From the NCBI RefSeq assembly GCF_009183415.1, contig NZ_WEHU01000004.1, forward strand, positions 1 to 64,000: a stretch of DNA of 64,000 bases. Reading direction: 5' to 3'. Position 1 is the stretch's first letter, and each line of letters begins with the position of its first letter. The position numbers were made by a program, and so were the translations under genes. Below the pieces are notes generated by a model. The model was not told the DNA's origin. It did not search any database and saw only the letters and a list, made by a program, of their open reading frames with translations. This document shows positions 44,463-53,810 of the stretch, one piece after another. Source of the DNA: Bacillus sp. B1-b2. GTDB lineage: Bacteria; Bacillota; Bacilli; Bacillales; Cytobacillaceae.

Positions 44463-44795
44463 CTATTTAGTTTTAAAGTACTATGAATTAGAAAAACCAG
44501 GAAGAAACAATTAGAGAAAGATCACAAAAGGAAGATAAATCAATAGAGGATAAAATAGAAGAAATTCTTTTGAACAAGAACAACCAACAGAGGATAAGAA
44601 AAACAATCTACCATTCCAATCCAATATTCTACAAAATAATAAAATTCCCTTCCAAAATCAATATAAAAAAAAGAAGACAACAACATAACTGCTGTACTTC
44701 TTCCTTTACAAATATCAATCAAAATTACACACACAGCCTCCCATGAAACATTCATGTGAAACAAGATTATTCGGGGCGTCACTGTGACCAAGAAT
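44463..44795. repeat. Copy B of the ~330-bp direct repeat
   Basis: Matches 41985-42312 in the same orientation, with a one-base deletion in the small plus-strand frame. It joins the truncated IS3 orfB on one side and the end of rfbC on the other. Its minus-strand hairpin (about 44670-44702) probably terminates the polysaccharide operon. Confidence 0.85.
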
Positions 44796-44824
44796 CTACC
44801 AGTTACTAATACTCTCATAATAAA

Positions 44825-45385
44825 CTACTCTCCATAATTAAAATTATTTTCAGCATCTCTTAACAGAGGTGCTTTTTGATCTTTTTCTGAAAGAATAGGA
44901 GTAATATCAATAGGCCACTCAATACCAATTTCGGGATCATTCCAAATAATACCTCGATCATTTTCTGGTGAATAAAGCTCATCTACTTTATACTGTACCT
45001 CAACATTATCTGTTAAAGTTATAAATGCATGCGCAAATCCTTTTGGAACAAGTAATTGTTTTTTGTTTTCAGCAGATAATTCAACTCCAAACCATTCCCC
45101 AAAAGTAGGGCTATTTTTTCGAATATCTACAGCAACATCAAAAATTGCTCCTTGTGTACAACGTACTAACTTTGTCTGAGCTTTAGGATTTAATTGATAA
45201 TGTAGTCCTCGTAATGTTCCTTTAGTTGCTGAAAATGATTGATTATCTTGAACAAAATTTAAATTTATTCCAGCTTCTATGAAATTCTGCTCATTATACG
45301 TTTCCATAAACCAACCACGATTATCACCAAATACTTTGGGTTCAATAACAACAACACCATCTAATTTTGTTATAGTAAGTTTCAA
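44825..45385 (-). CDS. rfbC: dTDP-4-dehydrorhamnose 3,5-epimerase
   Basis: 186 residues, cupin-fold epimerase of dTDP-L-rhamnose synthesis. Conserved segments: KVFGDNRGWFMETYN, FVQDNQSFSATKGTLRGLHYQ (catalytic His in RGLHYQ), VRCTQGAIFDVAVDIR and the late VPKGFAHAFITL. Last gene of the polysaccharide cluster, 23 bp downstream of rfbA. The usual continuation rfbB/rfbD is missing: repeat B follows within 30 bp. Confidence 0.93.
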   Translation of the reverse strand: MKLTITKLDGVVVIEPKVFGDNRGWFMETYNEQNFIEAGINLNFVQDNQSFSATKGTLRGLHYQLNPKAQTKLVRCTQGAIFDVAVDIRKNSPTFGEWFGVELSAENKKQLLVPKGFAHAFITLTDNVEVQYKVDELYSPENDRGIIWNDPEIGIEWPIDITPILSEKDQKAPLLRDAENNFNYGE

Positions 45386-45408
45386 TATACTGTTTCCTCT
45401 CTCATTGT

Positions 45409-46287
45409 TTAGTATTGTATTTCTCCATTTGCAACTTTCATTAAATACTTACCATATCCAGTTTTACTAAGCTTTTCGCCACATTCCCATAATTGTTCTT
45501 TAGAAATCCAACCATTAATAAAAGCAACTTCCTCAGGAGCAGCAATCTTAATTCCTTGATGTTCCTCTACTGTCTTAACAAAATTTGTTGCCTCAACTAA
45601 ACTTTGATGTGTACCAGTATCCAACCAAGTAAACCCTCTTCCTAGTAACTCCACTTCTAAATCTCCTTGTTTTAAATATGATTCATTTATTGAAGTGATT
45701 TCGAGTTCACCACGGGCAGATGGCTGTATATCCTTTGCAATATCAACAACACGATTATCATAAAAATACAATCCAGTAATTGCATAATTTGATTTCGGAA
45801 ATTCAGGCTTCTCTTCTACACTAATAACTTTTCCTTCTTGATTAAACTCAACTACACCAAATCTTTGTGGGTCTTGTACATGATATCCAAAGACAGTTGC
45901 CCCACTTTCTTTATTTGCTGCATGTTGAAGAATTTTCCTCATACCGCTACCGTAATATATATTATCACCTAGAATCATGGCAACAGAATCACCGTCAATA
46001 AATTCTTCTCCAATTAAAAAGGCCTGAGCTAATCCATCCGGGCTCGGCTGTACTTTGTATTCCAGATTTAAACCAAATTGTGAACCATCCCCGAGTAATG
46101 CTTTAAACCGCGGGGTATCTTCTGGGGTTGAAATAATCAATATATCCTGAATTCCAGCAAGCATCAAAGTTGATAGTGGATAGAAAATCATTGGTTTATC
46201 ATAAACTGGTAATAGTTGTTTACTAGTTACCATTGTTAAAGGATACAAACGTGTACCGCTACCTCCTGCTAAAATTATTCCTTTCAT
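45409..46287 (-). CDS. rfbA: Glucose-1-phosphate thymidylyltransferase
   Basis: 292 residues. Activates glucose 1-phosphate with dTTP, the first step to dTDP-rhamnose. The nucleotide-binding [11 protein letters not shown] near the N-terminus, [21 protein letters not shown] and the [20 protein letters not shown] segment are all characteristic. It directly precedes rfbC; the enzymes for the other two steps are not in this window. Confidence 0.95.
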   Translation of the reverse strand: MKGIILAGGSGTRLYPLTMVTSKQLLPVYDKPMIFYPLSTLMLAGIQDILIISTPEDTPRFKALLGDGSQFGLNLEYKVQPSPDGLAQAFLIGEEFIDGDSVAMILGDNIYYGSGMRKILQHAANKESGATVFGYHVQDPQRFGVVEFNQEGKVISVEEKPEFPKSNYAITGLYFYDNRVVDIAKDIQPSARGELEITSINESYLKQGDLEVELLGRGFTWLDTGTHQSLVEATNFVKTVEEHQGIKIAAPEEVAFINGWISKEQLWECGEKLSKTGYGKYLMKVANGEIQY

Positions 46288-46356
46288 TTAATTATATCTC
46301 CTTTTCTACTTGATTATATTTTTACAATAATAATGCACCTAATTTTATAAGTATTG

Positions 46357-47814
46357 TTATACTAATTGTTTCTTAATTTTTCTATATAAGAAATTCTTCC
46401 CGTAAATCACTAAATCATTTTTTAAAATTAACAGAATAAGAAAGTAAATAGCAAAACTTGCAATAAACGTAATCAAAAACACCAAAATGTCATTACTAAA
46501 TAATCGTCTAACTAGGTAAGACACTAAAACTATGCTACTACTAGCTATCAGGTATTGATATAAATTTCCAAACAAGTTGCTTAAGTTTACTATTTTCGTA
46601 GCTGGTCTTAAACAGTATATTAAAACACAAAACTCCGCTAATATTGTAGTAAATGCAGCAGCATTCTGAGAGTAAATAGGAATAAATATCGCATTCAATA
46701 ATAAATTTACAATACAACCTAATGTAGTGGCAATTAAGGTAGACCGTTCGTGATTAAACGGTAATAATAAATGATAAGCAATTATTCCATTAATTGCTGA
46801 TAATACTAAAGTAAAAGAAAGTATTTTCATCGTTACTATAGCATCGTTATACCCATTACCACTAAGAATATTTATCAAGTTCTCACTTAACATAAACATA
46901 CCTACAAAACAGGGAAATGATATTAATAAAATAAGATTAAACCCTTTTTTAAAAAGCTCATTGTATTCGTTAACTTTACCAGTTTTAGCATAATAAGATA
47001 GTCTAGGTAATAATACTGCAACTAAAGAAGAAATGAGAGTGACCAAGATTATTTTTATTTTTGTTGCGACCGTATACAATCCAGTAGCCGTATCACCTTT
47101 CATTAGACTTAGCATAGTAATGTCAGAATTCAAATAAACGCTTGATGCAATTGATGTTCCGAATATAATAAATATTGGTTTAAAGTGCTGCTTAAAATTA
47201 TAGTTATTGTATCCAAATAGTTTTACTAATTTCCTTGAATTGATTAAATTTAAAATATTTGATCCGACACTTGCAACGACTATGATGCTTGCGTATATTA
47301 AAAAGTCATCTTTTGTTTTTACAAACAAAAACATTGAAATAATGGAAATAACTTGGAAAGCTATAGCTCTTATAGTAATATACTTGTATTCTTCTAAGAT
47401 ATTATATAGCCATTCTATTCCTATTACATTAAACGCAATAGTCATACTAAATACAATTAGAATAGTTCTATCATCCATTAGTGCAGGTATAAATAAAATA
47501 GAAAAGAAAGCAATATAAGTAACAACACTTGAAACAGTATTTATAATTACCATCTCAGTAGAAAATTTGCCCAATTTTTCTTTATCATTTTTAAGCTTAG
47601 ATCCTTCTCTGATGGCATAAGCGAATATCCCCAAACCTGCAAATAAAGTAAAAAAACCAATGAAAGATTGGGCAAAACTTACCTTTCCTAAGCCATCAGC
47701 TCCTAAAACTCTAGATACATAAGGAAAAGATATTAACGGAAATAGAATTTTCATTATATTCCTTGTCAAGTTCAAAGCAATATTTATCTTTATTGACTTT
47801 TCTTTGTTTGCCAA
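46357..47814 (-). CDS. wzx: Wzx-type polysaccharide flippase
   Basis: A 485-residue MATE/MOP-superfamily membrane protein with about 12-14 helices, starting with the family pattern NLTRNIMKILFPLISFPYVSRVLGADGLGKVSFAQSFIGFF. It moves lipid-linked repeat units across the membrane in Wzx/Wzy-dependent export. It overlaps the upstream glycosyltransferase gene by 25 bp. Confidence 0.9.
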   Translation of the reverse strand: MANKEKSIKINIALNLTRNIMKILFPLISFPYVSRVLGADGLGKVSFAQSFIGFFTLFAGLGIFAYAIREGSKLKNDKEKLGKFSTEMVIINTVSSVVTYIAFFSILFIPALMDDRTILIVFSMTIAFNVIGIEWLYNILEEYKYITIRAIAFQVISIISMFLFVKTKDDFLIYASIIVVASVGSNILNLINSRKLVKLFGYNNYNFKQHFKPIFIIFGTSIASSVYLNSDITMLSLMKGDTATGLYTVATKIKIILVTLISSLVAVLLPRLSYYAKTGKVNEYNELFKKGFNLILLISFPCFVGMFMLSENLINILSGNGYNDAIVTMKILSFTLVLSAINGIIAYHLLLPFNHERSTLIATTLGCIVNLLLNAIFIPIYSQNAAAFTTILAEFCVLIYCLRPATKIVNLSNLFGNLYQYLIASSSIVLVSYLVRRLFSNDILVFLITFIASFAIYFLILLILKNDLVIYGKNFLYRKIKKQLV

Positions 47815-48746
47815 TTGGCTACCTCACGAACTTTATTAGATTTATTGATTTCCCCTTCTAAGATGCTCTTATATATATTTGCTGATTTAATAAGATTATT
47901 AAGGATGAAGTTTGCCTGTTCTTCCATTTTCTTCTTTGATTTCCTCGTAGATGCATTTTCATTATGGTATACATATATATCTGGATCATATACGACCTTT
48001 TCCTTTTCTTTCATACACCTATGAAATAAAATATCTTCTTCATGATAAAAAAAAGTTTCAGGTTCAAAAACTGAGCTGTGTTTTTCAATAAAATTTTTAG
48101 AAAATATTAAACATGCTCCACATAAACATACATCTTCATACTTTTTTGTACTATTTATTAATTCGGGCTTCGGGGATATGAACAACCGCTTTATTTTTCT
48201 TAACGTTTTCATCATGTTAGAACTTCTAAACTCTTTTCTTTTCAATTCCTTTATAAATATATCTATATTTTCCTTCTTATAAAGATTAAGTTCAATCCAG
48301 TTATTAATCTGTTCTAAATCCCTAGGTTTTAAAGACAATGGACTTTGGTGAACTTCCAACCTTGTATTTATAATATCTGGCCCTAAGACGTAAAAATTAG
48401 TTTGTGAAAATATTGACTCAATTCTTGATATTAAGTCATGCTGAGGAAAAATTACATCATTATTTGTAACAACTACATAATCAGGGTTAAAGTTAGAAAC
48501 TGCAAACTTATAACCTATATTATTCCCCTTAGAGAAACCTTGGTTTTCTTCTAAAATTATCACGCTTATACTATTATTTTGTTCATATAATAGTTTTAAT
48601 TTTTCTCCTGTTCCATCATTTGACGCGTTATCAACCACAACAATATTAACTTCATGTAATTTATCTAAGGCTATAATTGAATTTATACATTTGATTGTTT
48701 CCTCAACTGATTTATAGTGTAAAATAACAAAGGATACCTTTTTCAT
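47790..48746 (-). CDS. Family 2 glycosyltransferase (rhamnosyltransferase-like)
   Basis: 318 residues, GT-A fold. VSFVILHYKSVEETIKCINSI, VVDNASNDGTGEKL and VVTNNDVIFP (DXD-like) mark the nucleotide-sugar-binding domain; FFYHEEDILFHRCMKE fits the acceptor/ED motif of the WbbL-like group. It adds a sugar to the lipid-linked unit on the cytoplasmic face. Downstream it overlaps wzx. Confidence 0.85.
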   Translation of the reverse strand: MKKVSFVILHYKSVEETIKCINSIIALDKLHEVNIVVVDNASNDGTGEKLKLLYEQNNSISVIILEENQGFSKGNNIGYKFAVSNFNPDYVVVTNNDVIFPQHDLISRIESIFSQTNFYVLGPDIINTRLEVHQSPLSLKPRDLEQINNWIELNLYKKENIDIFIKELKRKEFRSSNMMKTLRKIKRLFISPKPELINSTKKYEDVCLCGACLIFSKNFIEKHSSVFEPETFFYHEEDILFHRCMKEKEKVVYDPDIYVYHNENASTRKSKKKMEEQANFILNNLIKSANIYKSILEGEINKSNKVREVANWQTKKSQ

Positions 48747-48790
48747 ATTATTTTCCTTTCATTAATTCCAATTATCTTAAGTTCTAAATT

Positions 48791-49696
48791 TTACTTTATA
48801 TATTCTACTATTTCTGATAAATATTTATCTTTAATGTCGTCATCAAGTTCTAACAATTCATTTGTTTTTACCTCGTTAACTTCTTTACCCCTAACTGGAA
48901 CTTTACTAGTAGCTCCCATAAGAAACCATTCATATTCGATATCAATATGGCCAATATCAACCGCTTGAAATCCTTTTTTCGCCAAGTCGTATGCTAGTAT
49001 TGTAGCCGTTGGACCAAGTGCAAGTAATACTAACTTATTATTACTAAATTTACACACTGATTTTAGTATCTCATCATATTTATCAAATGCATTTTGTGCA
49101 GGAGCAATTATACGACTAATATTTAAAGAATTTTGAAATAAATCATTTCCAACCCCGAGTCTGCTATTTTCACCTTCAACAATAAGGATTTCCCTCTGGG
49201 ACCAGATTTTCTTTAATAAATTAAAATGATCATAAGTATTAGATTTATCCACAAGACTTATATATGGCCTACTAATATCAGCATTATAATATGTTCTATT
49301 ATTATCTAAGTACTCTCTCCACTTAAGTCCATATTTAGCTAAGGTTATTTTCCAATATTTCCTAGACTCTCTTTCGTAATTACTCAAATCATAAAAAGCA
49401 GGTGTGATACAAACCAAATGATTATCAAGTTTATTCACAAGAACTTCCTTTAACTTATGAGATAATTCGTATGAGTCTTTCTGAAAAGAATCTTGCTGAA
49501 TTCCATCAATCCATTTAAATTCTCCATCACCAAATCTACTTACCGATGCACCTGTATCAACTATAATATTGATTGTCTCTTCAATTGATTTTACTTTTTC
49601 AAATCTAATCTTTTTCTGAACAAATTTATACTTTAAGGTATAAATAATATTTCTAGCGAACTTTTTCACAAAAATTTGTATATTAATCTTAACCAC
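48791..49696 (-). CDS. GT-D-fold glycosyltransferase (DUF1792 / SP_1767 family)
   Basis: 301 residues. The SVSRFGDGEFKWI segment carries the metal-binding DxE signature of the GT-D fold first described for streptococcal serine-rich repeat protein glycosylation (DUF1792). The conserved LALGPTATILAYDLAKKGFQAVDIGHIDIEYEWFL block (quoted only as landmarks LALGPTAT and GHIDIEYEWF) lies near the C-terminus. In capsule clusters these act as sugar transferases on the repeat unit. Confidence 0.82.
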   Translation of the reverse strand: MVKINIQIFVKKFARNIIYTLKYKFVQKKIRFEKVKSIEETINIIVDTGASVSRFGDGEFKWIDGIQQDSFQKDSYELSHKLKEVLVNKLDNHLVCITPAFYDLSNYERESRKYWKITLAKYGLKWREYLDNNRTYYNADISRPYISLVDKSNTYDHFNLLKKIWSQREILIVEGENSRLGVGNDLFQNSLNISRIIAPAQNAFDKYDEILKSVCKFSNNKLVLLALGPTATILAYDLAKKGFQAVDIGHIDIEYEWFLMGATSKVPVRGKEVNEVKTNELLELDDDIKDKYLSEIVEYIK

Positions 49697-49793
49697 CCTT
49701 TGTCTGAACCTACTGATACATATCTTTTATAACAAGAAATTGTCCTTATAATAATTTAAGCATCGGCAGCAATTAATTTATTTTATAACTTAG

Positions 49794-50771
49794 CTATTTC
49801 AGTTTATTGTATATAGAATAGGAAAATTTTAATGCTTTTGGTGACAGCTTAAATATTTTATACATTACAATAGTTTTTTTAGGGAGATTGGGCATAACCA
49901 TACTTATTTCTTTTGCGTTCTTTTCTAAAAAGTCCGCTATATCTCTTTGTATATCTTTCTCTTTTAAAGAAGTACTTAAAATATTCAAAGCCAAGTTAAG
50001 TATTGGTTGATATAATTGTGGCAAATAATCATTAAAATCTGCTCTAAGATCATTTAAACGTTTTAAATATGCATTATAATAGTCATATTTATTTTCTATT
50101 GTTTTCTCATTTGTGATTGAATCATCACGTCTCATATAATAATACTTTTCTTCATTTAAAAGTGTAATGGTAGCTGCGTTTTTAAAAATTGTATGCATTA
50201 AATATATATCTTCATACTTTTTTCCTTCAGGAAAATAAATGTTTTTAAACACTTCTCTTCTATACAATTTATTCCAAGTGAAACTTTTAACTTTTTTATC
50301 TTCAATCAAAAGTTTTATTGCCTCCTGTGAAGATAAAGTGACAATTTCTTCAACTTGATTACTTTTAATAATACTATTGTTTCTAACTTCTTTGACTCCA
50401 CATATACTTATATCGGAATTTGAATTTACCAAACACTCATGTAAAGATTGATACATATCAGAATCGATCCAATCATCAGAATCGATAAACCCAATGTACT
50501 TTCCACTTGCAGCCTCTAACCCAGCATTTCTAGTTGATGATATTCCTCCATTATTCTTATGGATAACTTTAATTCTTGTATCTTTATTTTTGTAAATGTC
50601 GCATAATTCTCCGGAACTATCAGTAGAACCATCATTAACCAAAATGATTTCTAAACTTTTATAGGTTTGACCAATGATGCTATCTAAACATCTTTTTAAA
50701 TAATCTTCTACATTATAAATTGGAACTATTATACTAATTATTTCATTTCCATTATTCTTGTTCATAATCAA
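49794..50771 (-). CDS. Family 2 glycosyltransferase
   Basis: 325 residues. GT-A core with ISIIVPIYNVEDYLKRCLDSI, ILVNDGSTDSSGELCD and GFIDSDDWID (DXD). The second half (WNKLYRREVFKNIYFPEGKKYEDIYLMHTIF) is characteristic of EpsJ/EpsH-like capsule transferases of Firmicutes. Sugar specificity cannot be told. Confidence 0.88.
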   Translation of the reverse strand: MIMNKNNGNEIISIIVPIYNVEDYLKRCLDSIIGQTYKSLEIILVNDGSTDSSGELCDIYKNKDTRIKVIHKNNGGISSTRNAGLEAASGKYIGFIDSDDWIDSDMYQSLHECLVNSNSDISICGVKEVRNNSIIKSNQVEEIVTLSSQEAIKLLIEDKKVKSFTWNKLYRREVFKNIYFPEGKKYEDIYLMHTIFKNAATITLLNEEKYYYMRRDDSITNEKTIENKYDYYNAYLKRLNDLRADFNDYLPQLYQPILNLALNILSTSLKEKDIQRDIADFLEKNAKEISMVMPNLPKKTIVMYKIFKLSPKALKFSYSIYNKLK

Positions 50772-50810
50772 AACCCTTCCAGTAAGGAAATTAGGATCCT
50801 TTAACAGCTT

Positions 50811-51941
50811 TCACTCTACTTTTTGTTTCTCATTAATTGCTAAGCCTATAAAAAGAAAGTTAAAAAAATACATTACATCCCATAACATTGCAACCTCAAC
50901 ATAACCCAATAACAATTGGAATGTTACTCCTAATATTAACTGAATTTGAAAAGTTGACATATTTGGCCCTTTGGTTATTTTTGCTATTATTCTTAAAAAA
51001 AGCGAGAAATATAATAAATAACCTATCAATCCAAAATTTCCTATGATTGCAAGGTAGGTATTGTGTAAGTTTATAGACGTCGTATTCCACACATCGGCTT
51101 GTGAACCTACACCAAATAACCATGATTGGAAATCATTATTCATCGCCGTAAAAAATAAATTCCATACATATTGTCTTGTGTAAATATCTTTCGATGTAAT
51201 TGATGGATCAAAATTTATAAGATTAATATAATTAACATATATATATGGTATTACCGTACCAACCAGGATAATCACTGTAATGAGAAATAATAAAATGTTA
51301 CCTTTTTTGAATAATCTTTTGGGGATTAAACTATCTATTAATAAATAAATTAAAAGAGCAAAAAAGTTCCCTCTTGCTTCCAATTGTAGTATTGCCCATA
51401 AACTTAATATTGGTATTATATATGAGAACAAACTTGTAAGTTTCATATTTCTTTGCTTCAAAAAAATTCGTAAGTATATTGCCGTATAACTAATAACCAT
51501 TCCTACAATATTACTATTAATTAAAGTTCTATCATTATAAAATTCCTGATAATAACCAGCCGAATTAAAAATCCAATAAATATTTACTATTAGAAAACTT
51601 AAAAATACTAGTTTTAAATTCGAATTATCTAATTTATATTCACATAAAATTAATAGGATAAATACATTACAAATAATGTTTAGCACGCTACCAAATGAAC
51701 CGTCAGAGAAGGTCAATGTTAACATGCAATAAAAAACAAATATATATGCATGAGTCCAATAATTTATATACTTAAATTTATTTTTCAAAAGTGCCAATAT
51801 AATAATAAAAAACGTCATTGCATATATAGAAACACTGCTATAGATCCAGAAGAAAGAACTGTTAATAAATATCATTGTAACTAGAATTATTAGGTAAAAT
51901 AGAAGTTTTTTTCCAGAAAATAAATATGCTTCTCTTCCCAT
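50811..51941 (-). CDS. wzy: Wzy-type polysaccharide polymerase
   Basis: A 376-residue membrane protein with about 10-11 helices and one large extracytoplasmic loop (about residues 235-290, with SITSKDIYTRQYVWNLFFTA and LFGVGSQADVWNTTS, LHNTYL) typical of O-antigen polymerase/ligase family members. It would join repeat units on the outer face. Its place among glycosyltransferases and wzx supports this over an unrelated transporter. Confidence 0.82.
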   Translation of the reverse strand: MGREAYLFSGKKLLFYLIILVTMIFINSSFFWIYSSVSIYAMTFFIIILALLKNKFKYINYWTHAYIFVFYCMLTLTFSDGSFGSVLNIICNVFILLILCEYKLDNSNLKLVFLSFLIVNIYWIFNSAGYYQEFYNDRTLINSNIVGMVISYTAIYLRIFLKQRNMKLTSLFSYIIPILSLWAILQLEARGNFFALLIYLLIDSLIPKRLFKKGNILLFLITVIILVGTVIPYIYVNYINLINFDPSITSKDIYTRQYVWNLFFTAMNNDFQSWLFGVGSQADVWNTTSINLHNTYLAIIGNFGLIGYLLYFSLFLRIIAKITKGPNMSTFQIQLILGVTFQLLLGYVEVAMLWDVMYFFNFLFIGLAINEKQKVE

Positions 51942-51959
51942 ACTGTCACTCCGTATAGA

Positions 51960-52973
51960 TTAAATGTGACCTTTTATTTTTTCATATAATGATTCTGCTG
52001 CAGATTCGTGATTAATAAGGTCTTTCCGTAATCCTTCATTTAACCTTCTATTATTTGTATTTTTTAATACATTTAAAATTTTATTTGCAATTTCCTCTAC
52101 TTCTTGAGTATTATAAATCACATCAGTAGAATCTAAAGTGTCTATTATATCAATTACACCAACTGCCTTTGAGATAAGTAAGTCACACCCACATAGAAGT
52201 GCTTCAATGACACCAAGTCCAAATGTTTCAAAACTACTATTTTGAATGTAGATCTGACTTTCACTTAATAGTTCCAATGTTTTTTCGTGTGGTAGATGAT
52301 CATAATATTCAACAAAATCATACTGACAGATTTCTTCCTTATCTGAATAGGGTAGACCGATAACAACAAACTTTAAGTTTGCTCCATATTCTTTATTTAA
52401 TTTATCTATAGCCTTACACACAATTCTATTATTTTTCCTTCTCATTCCTCCACCAATTGAAATGATCTGATTTATTTGTCTATTACTACTACTGTTGCAA
52501 ACTGTTTCCAAATGTCTAACGTCTAAACCATTAAAGTTGTAATCAAACTTATGTGCATAAGTTTTTTCTGTCGACTTCATATATTCTGAAAAAGTTTTTG
52601 ACACACAAAACACTTTGTTTACACCAGCAAACATTTTCTTTTCAAAATCATTAACTTTTTTTATATCACTTTCTGTTAATGAGGGATTCGCAAGTTTTCT
52701 TTCTACAGTTAAATATCCATGCATATAATAAAACTTTTTTTTATTGAAGATATTTGCCAATTTTATACCAAGTAGATTTGCCTTTGAAGGACTGCAAAAA
52801 CAAACAGCGTCACACCCATAAATCCCTTTTACCATTTCAATAATTCTAGAAAACCTATTAACTCTTTCTGAAAAGTAAACATTCTTATTATTCTTCCAAC
52901 CCTTTTTCAACTGGATATTAGCAACTCCCGGACCAGTATCCGAAAAAAAGTCACCAACCATAAAAAGTTTCAT
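51960..52973 (-). CDS. Family 4-type glycosyltransferase (GT-B)
   Basis: 337 residues. Rossmann-like N-terminal half (VGDFFSDTGPGVANIQLKKG; YYMHGYLTVERKL) and a C-terminal donor domain with IISIGGGMRRKNNRIVCKAI, FVVIGLPYSDKEE and ESQIYIQNSSFETFGLGVIEALLCGC, the EX7E retaining GT4 signature. It adds one sugar of the repeat unit. Confidence 0.85.
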   Translation of the reverse strand: MKLFMVGDFFSDTGPGVANIQLKKGWKNNKNVYFSERVNRFSRIIEMVKGIYGCDAVCFCSPSKANLLGIKLANIFNKKKFYYMHGYLTVERKLANPSLTESDIKKVNDFEKKMFAGVNKVFCVSKTFSEYMKSTEKTYAHKFDYNFNGLDVRHLETVCNSSSNRQINQIISIGGGMRRKNNRIVCKAIDKLNKEYGANLKFVVIGLPYSDKEEICQYDFVEYYDHLPHEKTLELLSESQIYIQNSSFETFGLGVIEALLCGCDLLISKAVGVIDIIDTLDSTDVIYNTQEVEEIANKILNVLKNTNNRRLNEGLRKDLINHESAAESLYEKIKGHI

Positions 52974-53000
52974 ACAATTATCCTCACTCTATAATTAGTA

Positions 53001-53810
53001 TTACTTCAATAACAATTCTTCGTAATATGTTACGACTGACTTTCTTGCCTCTTCTTTTACACTAATTTTGGATAGACTCATACTCCCATCCTCTTTATGC
53101 AAAACTTTAATATCCTTTACTATATGTGATGGGATTTGTTCTCTTTTTAGAATATGGGCTAAGAATTGTTCTTCTGCAAATAGAAACATCTTTTCATTAT
53201 AGGGTAATCCCAATTTCAATAAGGATTCCTTAGTAAATATCACAAAACTCCCATGTAAAGCGAATACCTTCTTATATTTATGCTTACTTACTTTAAAAAG
53301 CAAAAGTAAGGACTCTCTGATAAACTTATTTATTATGATCCCTGAATATATCATAAGTTTATTTCTCTTCTTATATCCTTTATATATTAGATACTCAGCC
53401 AAATAATTTTCAATGAACCAATATGGATTTTGACTCTTGTTAGTCTTAGTTAAAATTAGAGGGCCTACAACTGAAAGACCTTTCTTATCTAACACATTAC
53501 AATCAAATTTTTGAATTACTATGTCCGGGTTTGAAATAATAAGATAATCATATGAATAATTATTATTAGCAAATTCAATCCCACGATTGTTGCCGTAACC
53601 ATAGCCTTTATTGTCTACATTTAAAAAATCACAATCATTTCTTTCAGCTGTTTCTTCAATCTCATTTTTACTATCTTCATCAAAGTAACTATTTACGATA
53701 ACTATTCTATAGCTACCATTAACATTCTTTTTTACACTTTCAACAAAATCATCTAAATCCTCTGCATTTCTATATACAAGAACTATAAATATATATTTAT
53801 ATTTTTCCAT
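53001..53810 (-). CDS. Family 2 glycosyltransferase (short)
   Basis: 269 residues. Landmarks: FIVLVYRNAEDLDDFVESV, IVNSYFDEDSKNE, NKGYGYGNNRGIEFANNNY and IISNPDIVI (DXD-like position), then FLFAEEQFLAHIL. This is the pattern of WbbL/rhamnosyltransferase-like enzymes. It begins immediately after the dehydrogenase gene (adjacent coordinates), so it is tightly coupled. Confidence 0.8.
   Translation of the reverse strand: MEKYKYIFIVLVYRNAEDLDDFVESVKKNVNGSYRIVIVNSYFDEDSKNEIEETAERNDCDFLNVDNKGYGYGNNRGIEFANNNYSYDYLIISNPDIVIQKFDCNVLDKKGLSVVGPLILTKTNKSQNPYWFIENYLAEYLIYKGYKKRNKLMIYSGIIINKFIRESLLLLFKVSKHKYKKVFALHGSFVIFTKESLLKLGLPYNEKMFLFAEEQFLAHILKREQIPSHIVKDIKVLHKEDGSMSLSKISVKEEARKSVVTYYEELLLK

Noticed and set aside
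44540-44818. 92-codon minus-strand frame in repeat B
   Set aside because: It runs through the terminator hairpin, is broken in repeat A and has no ribosome binding site.
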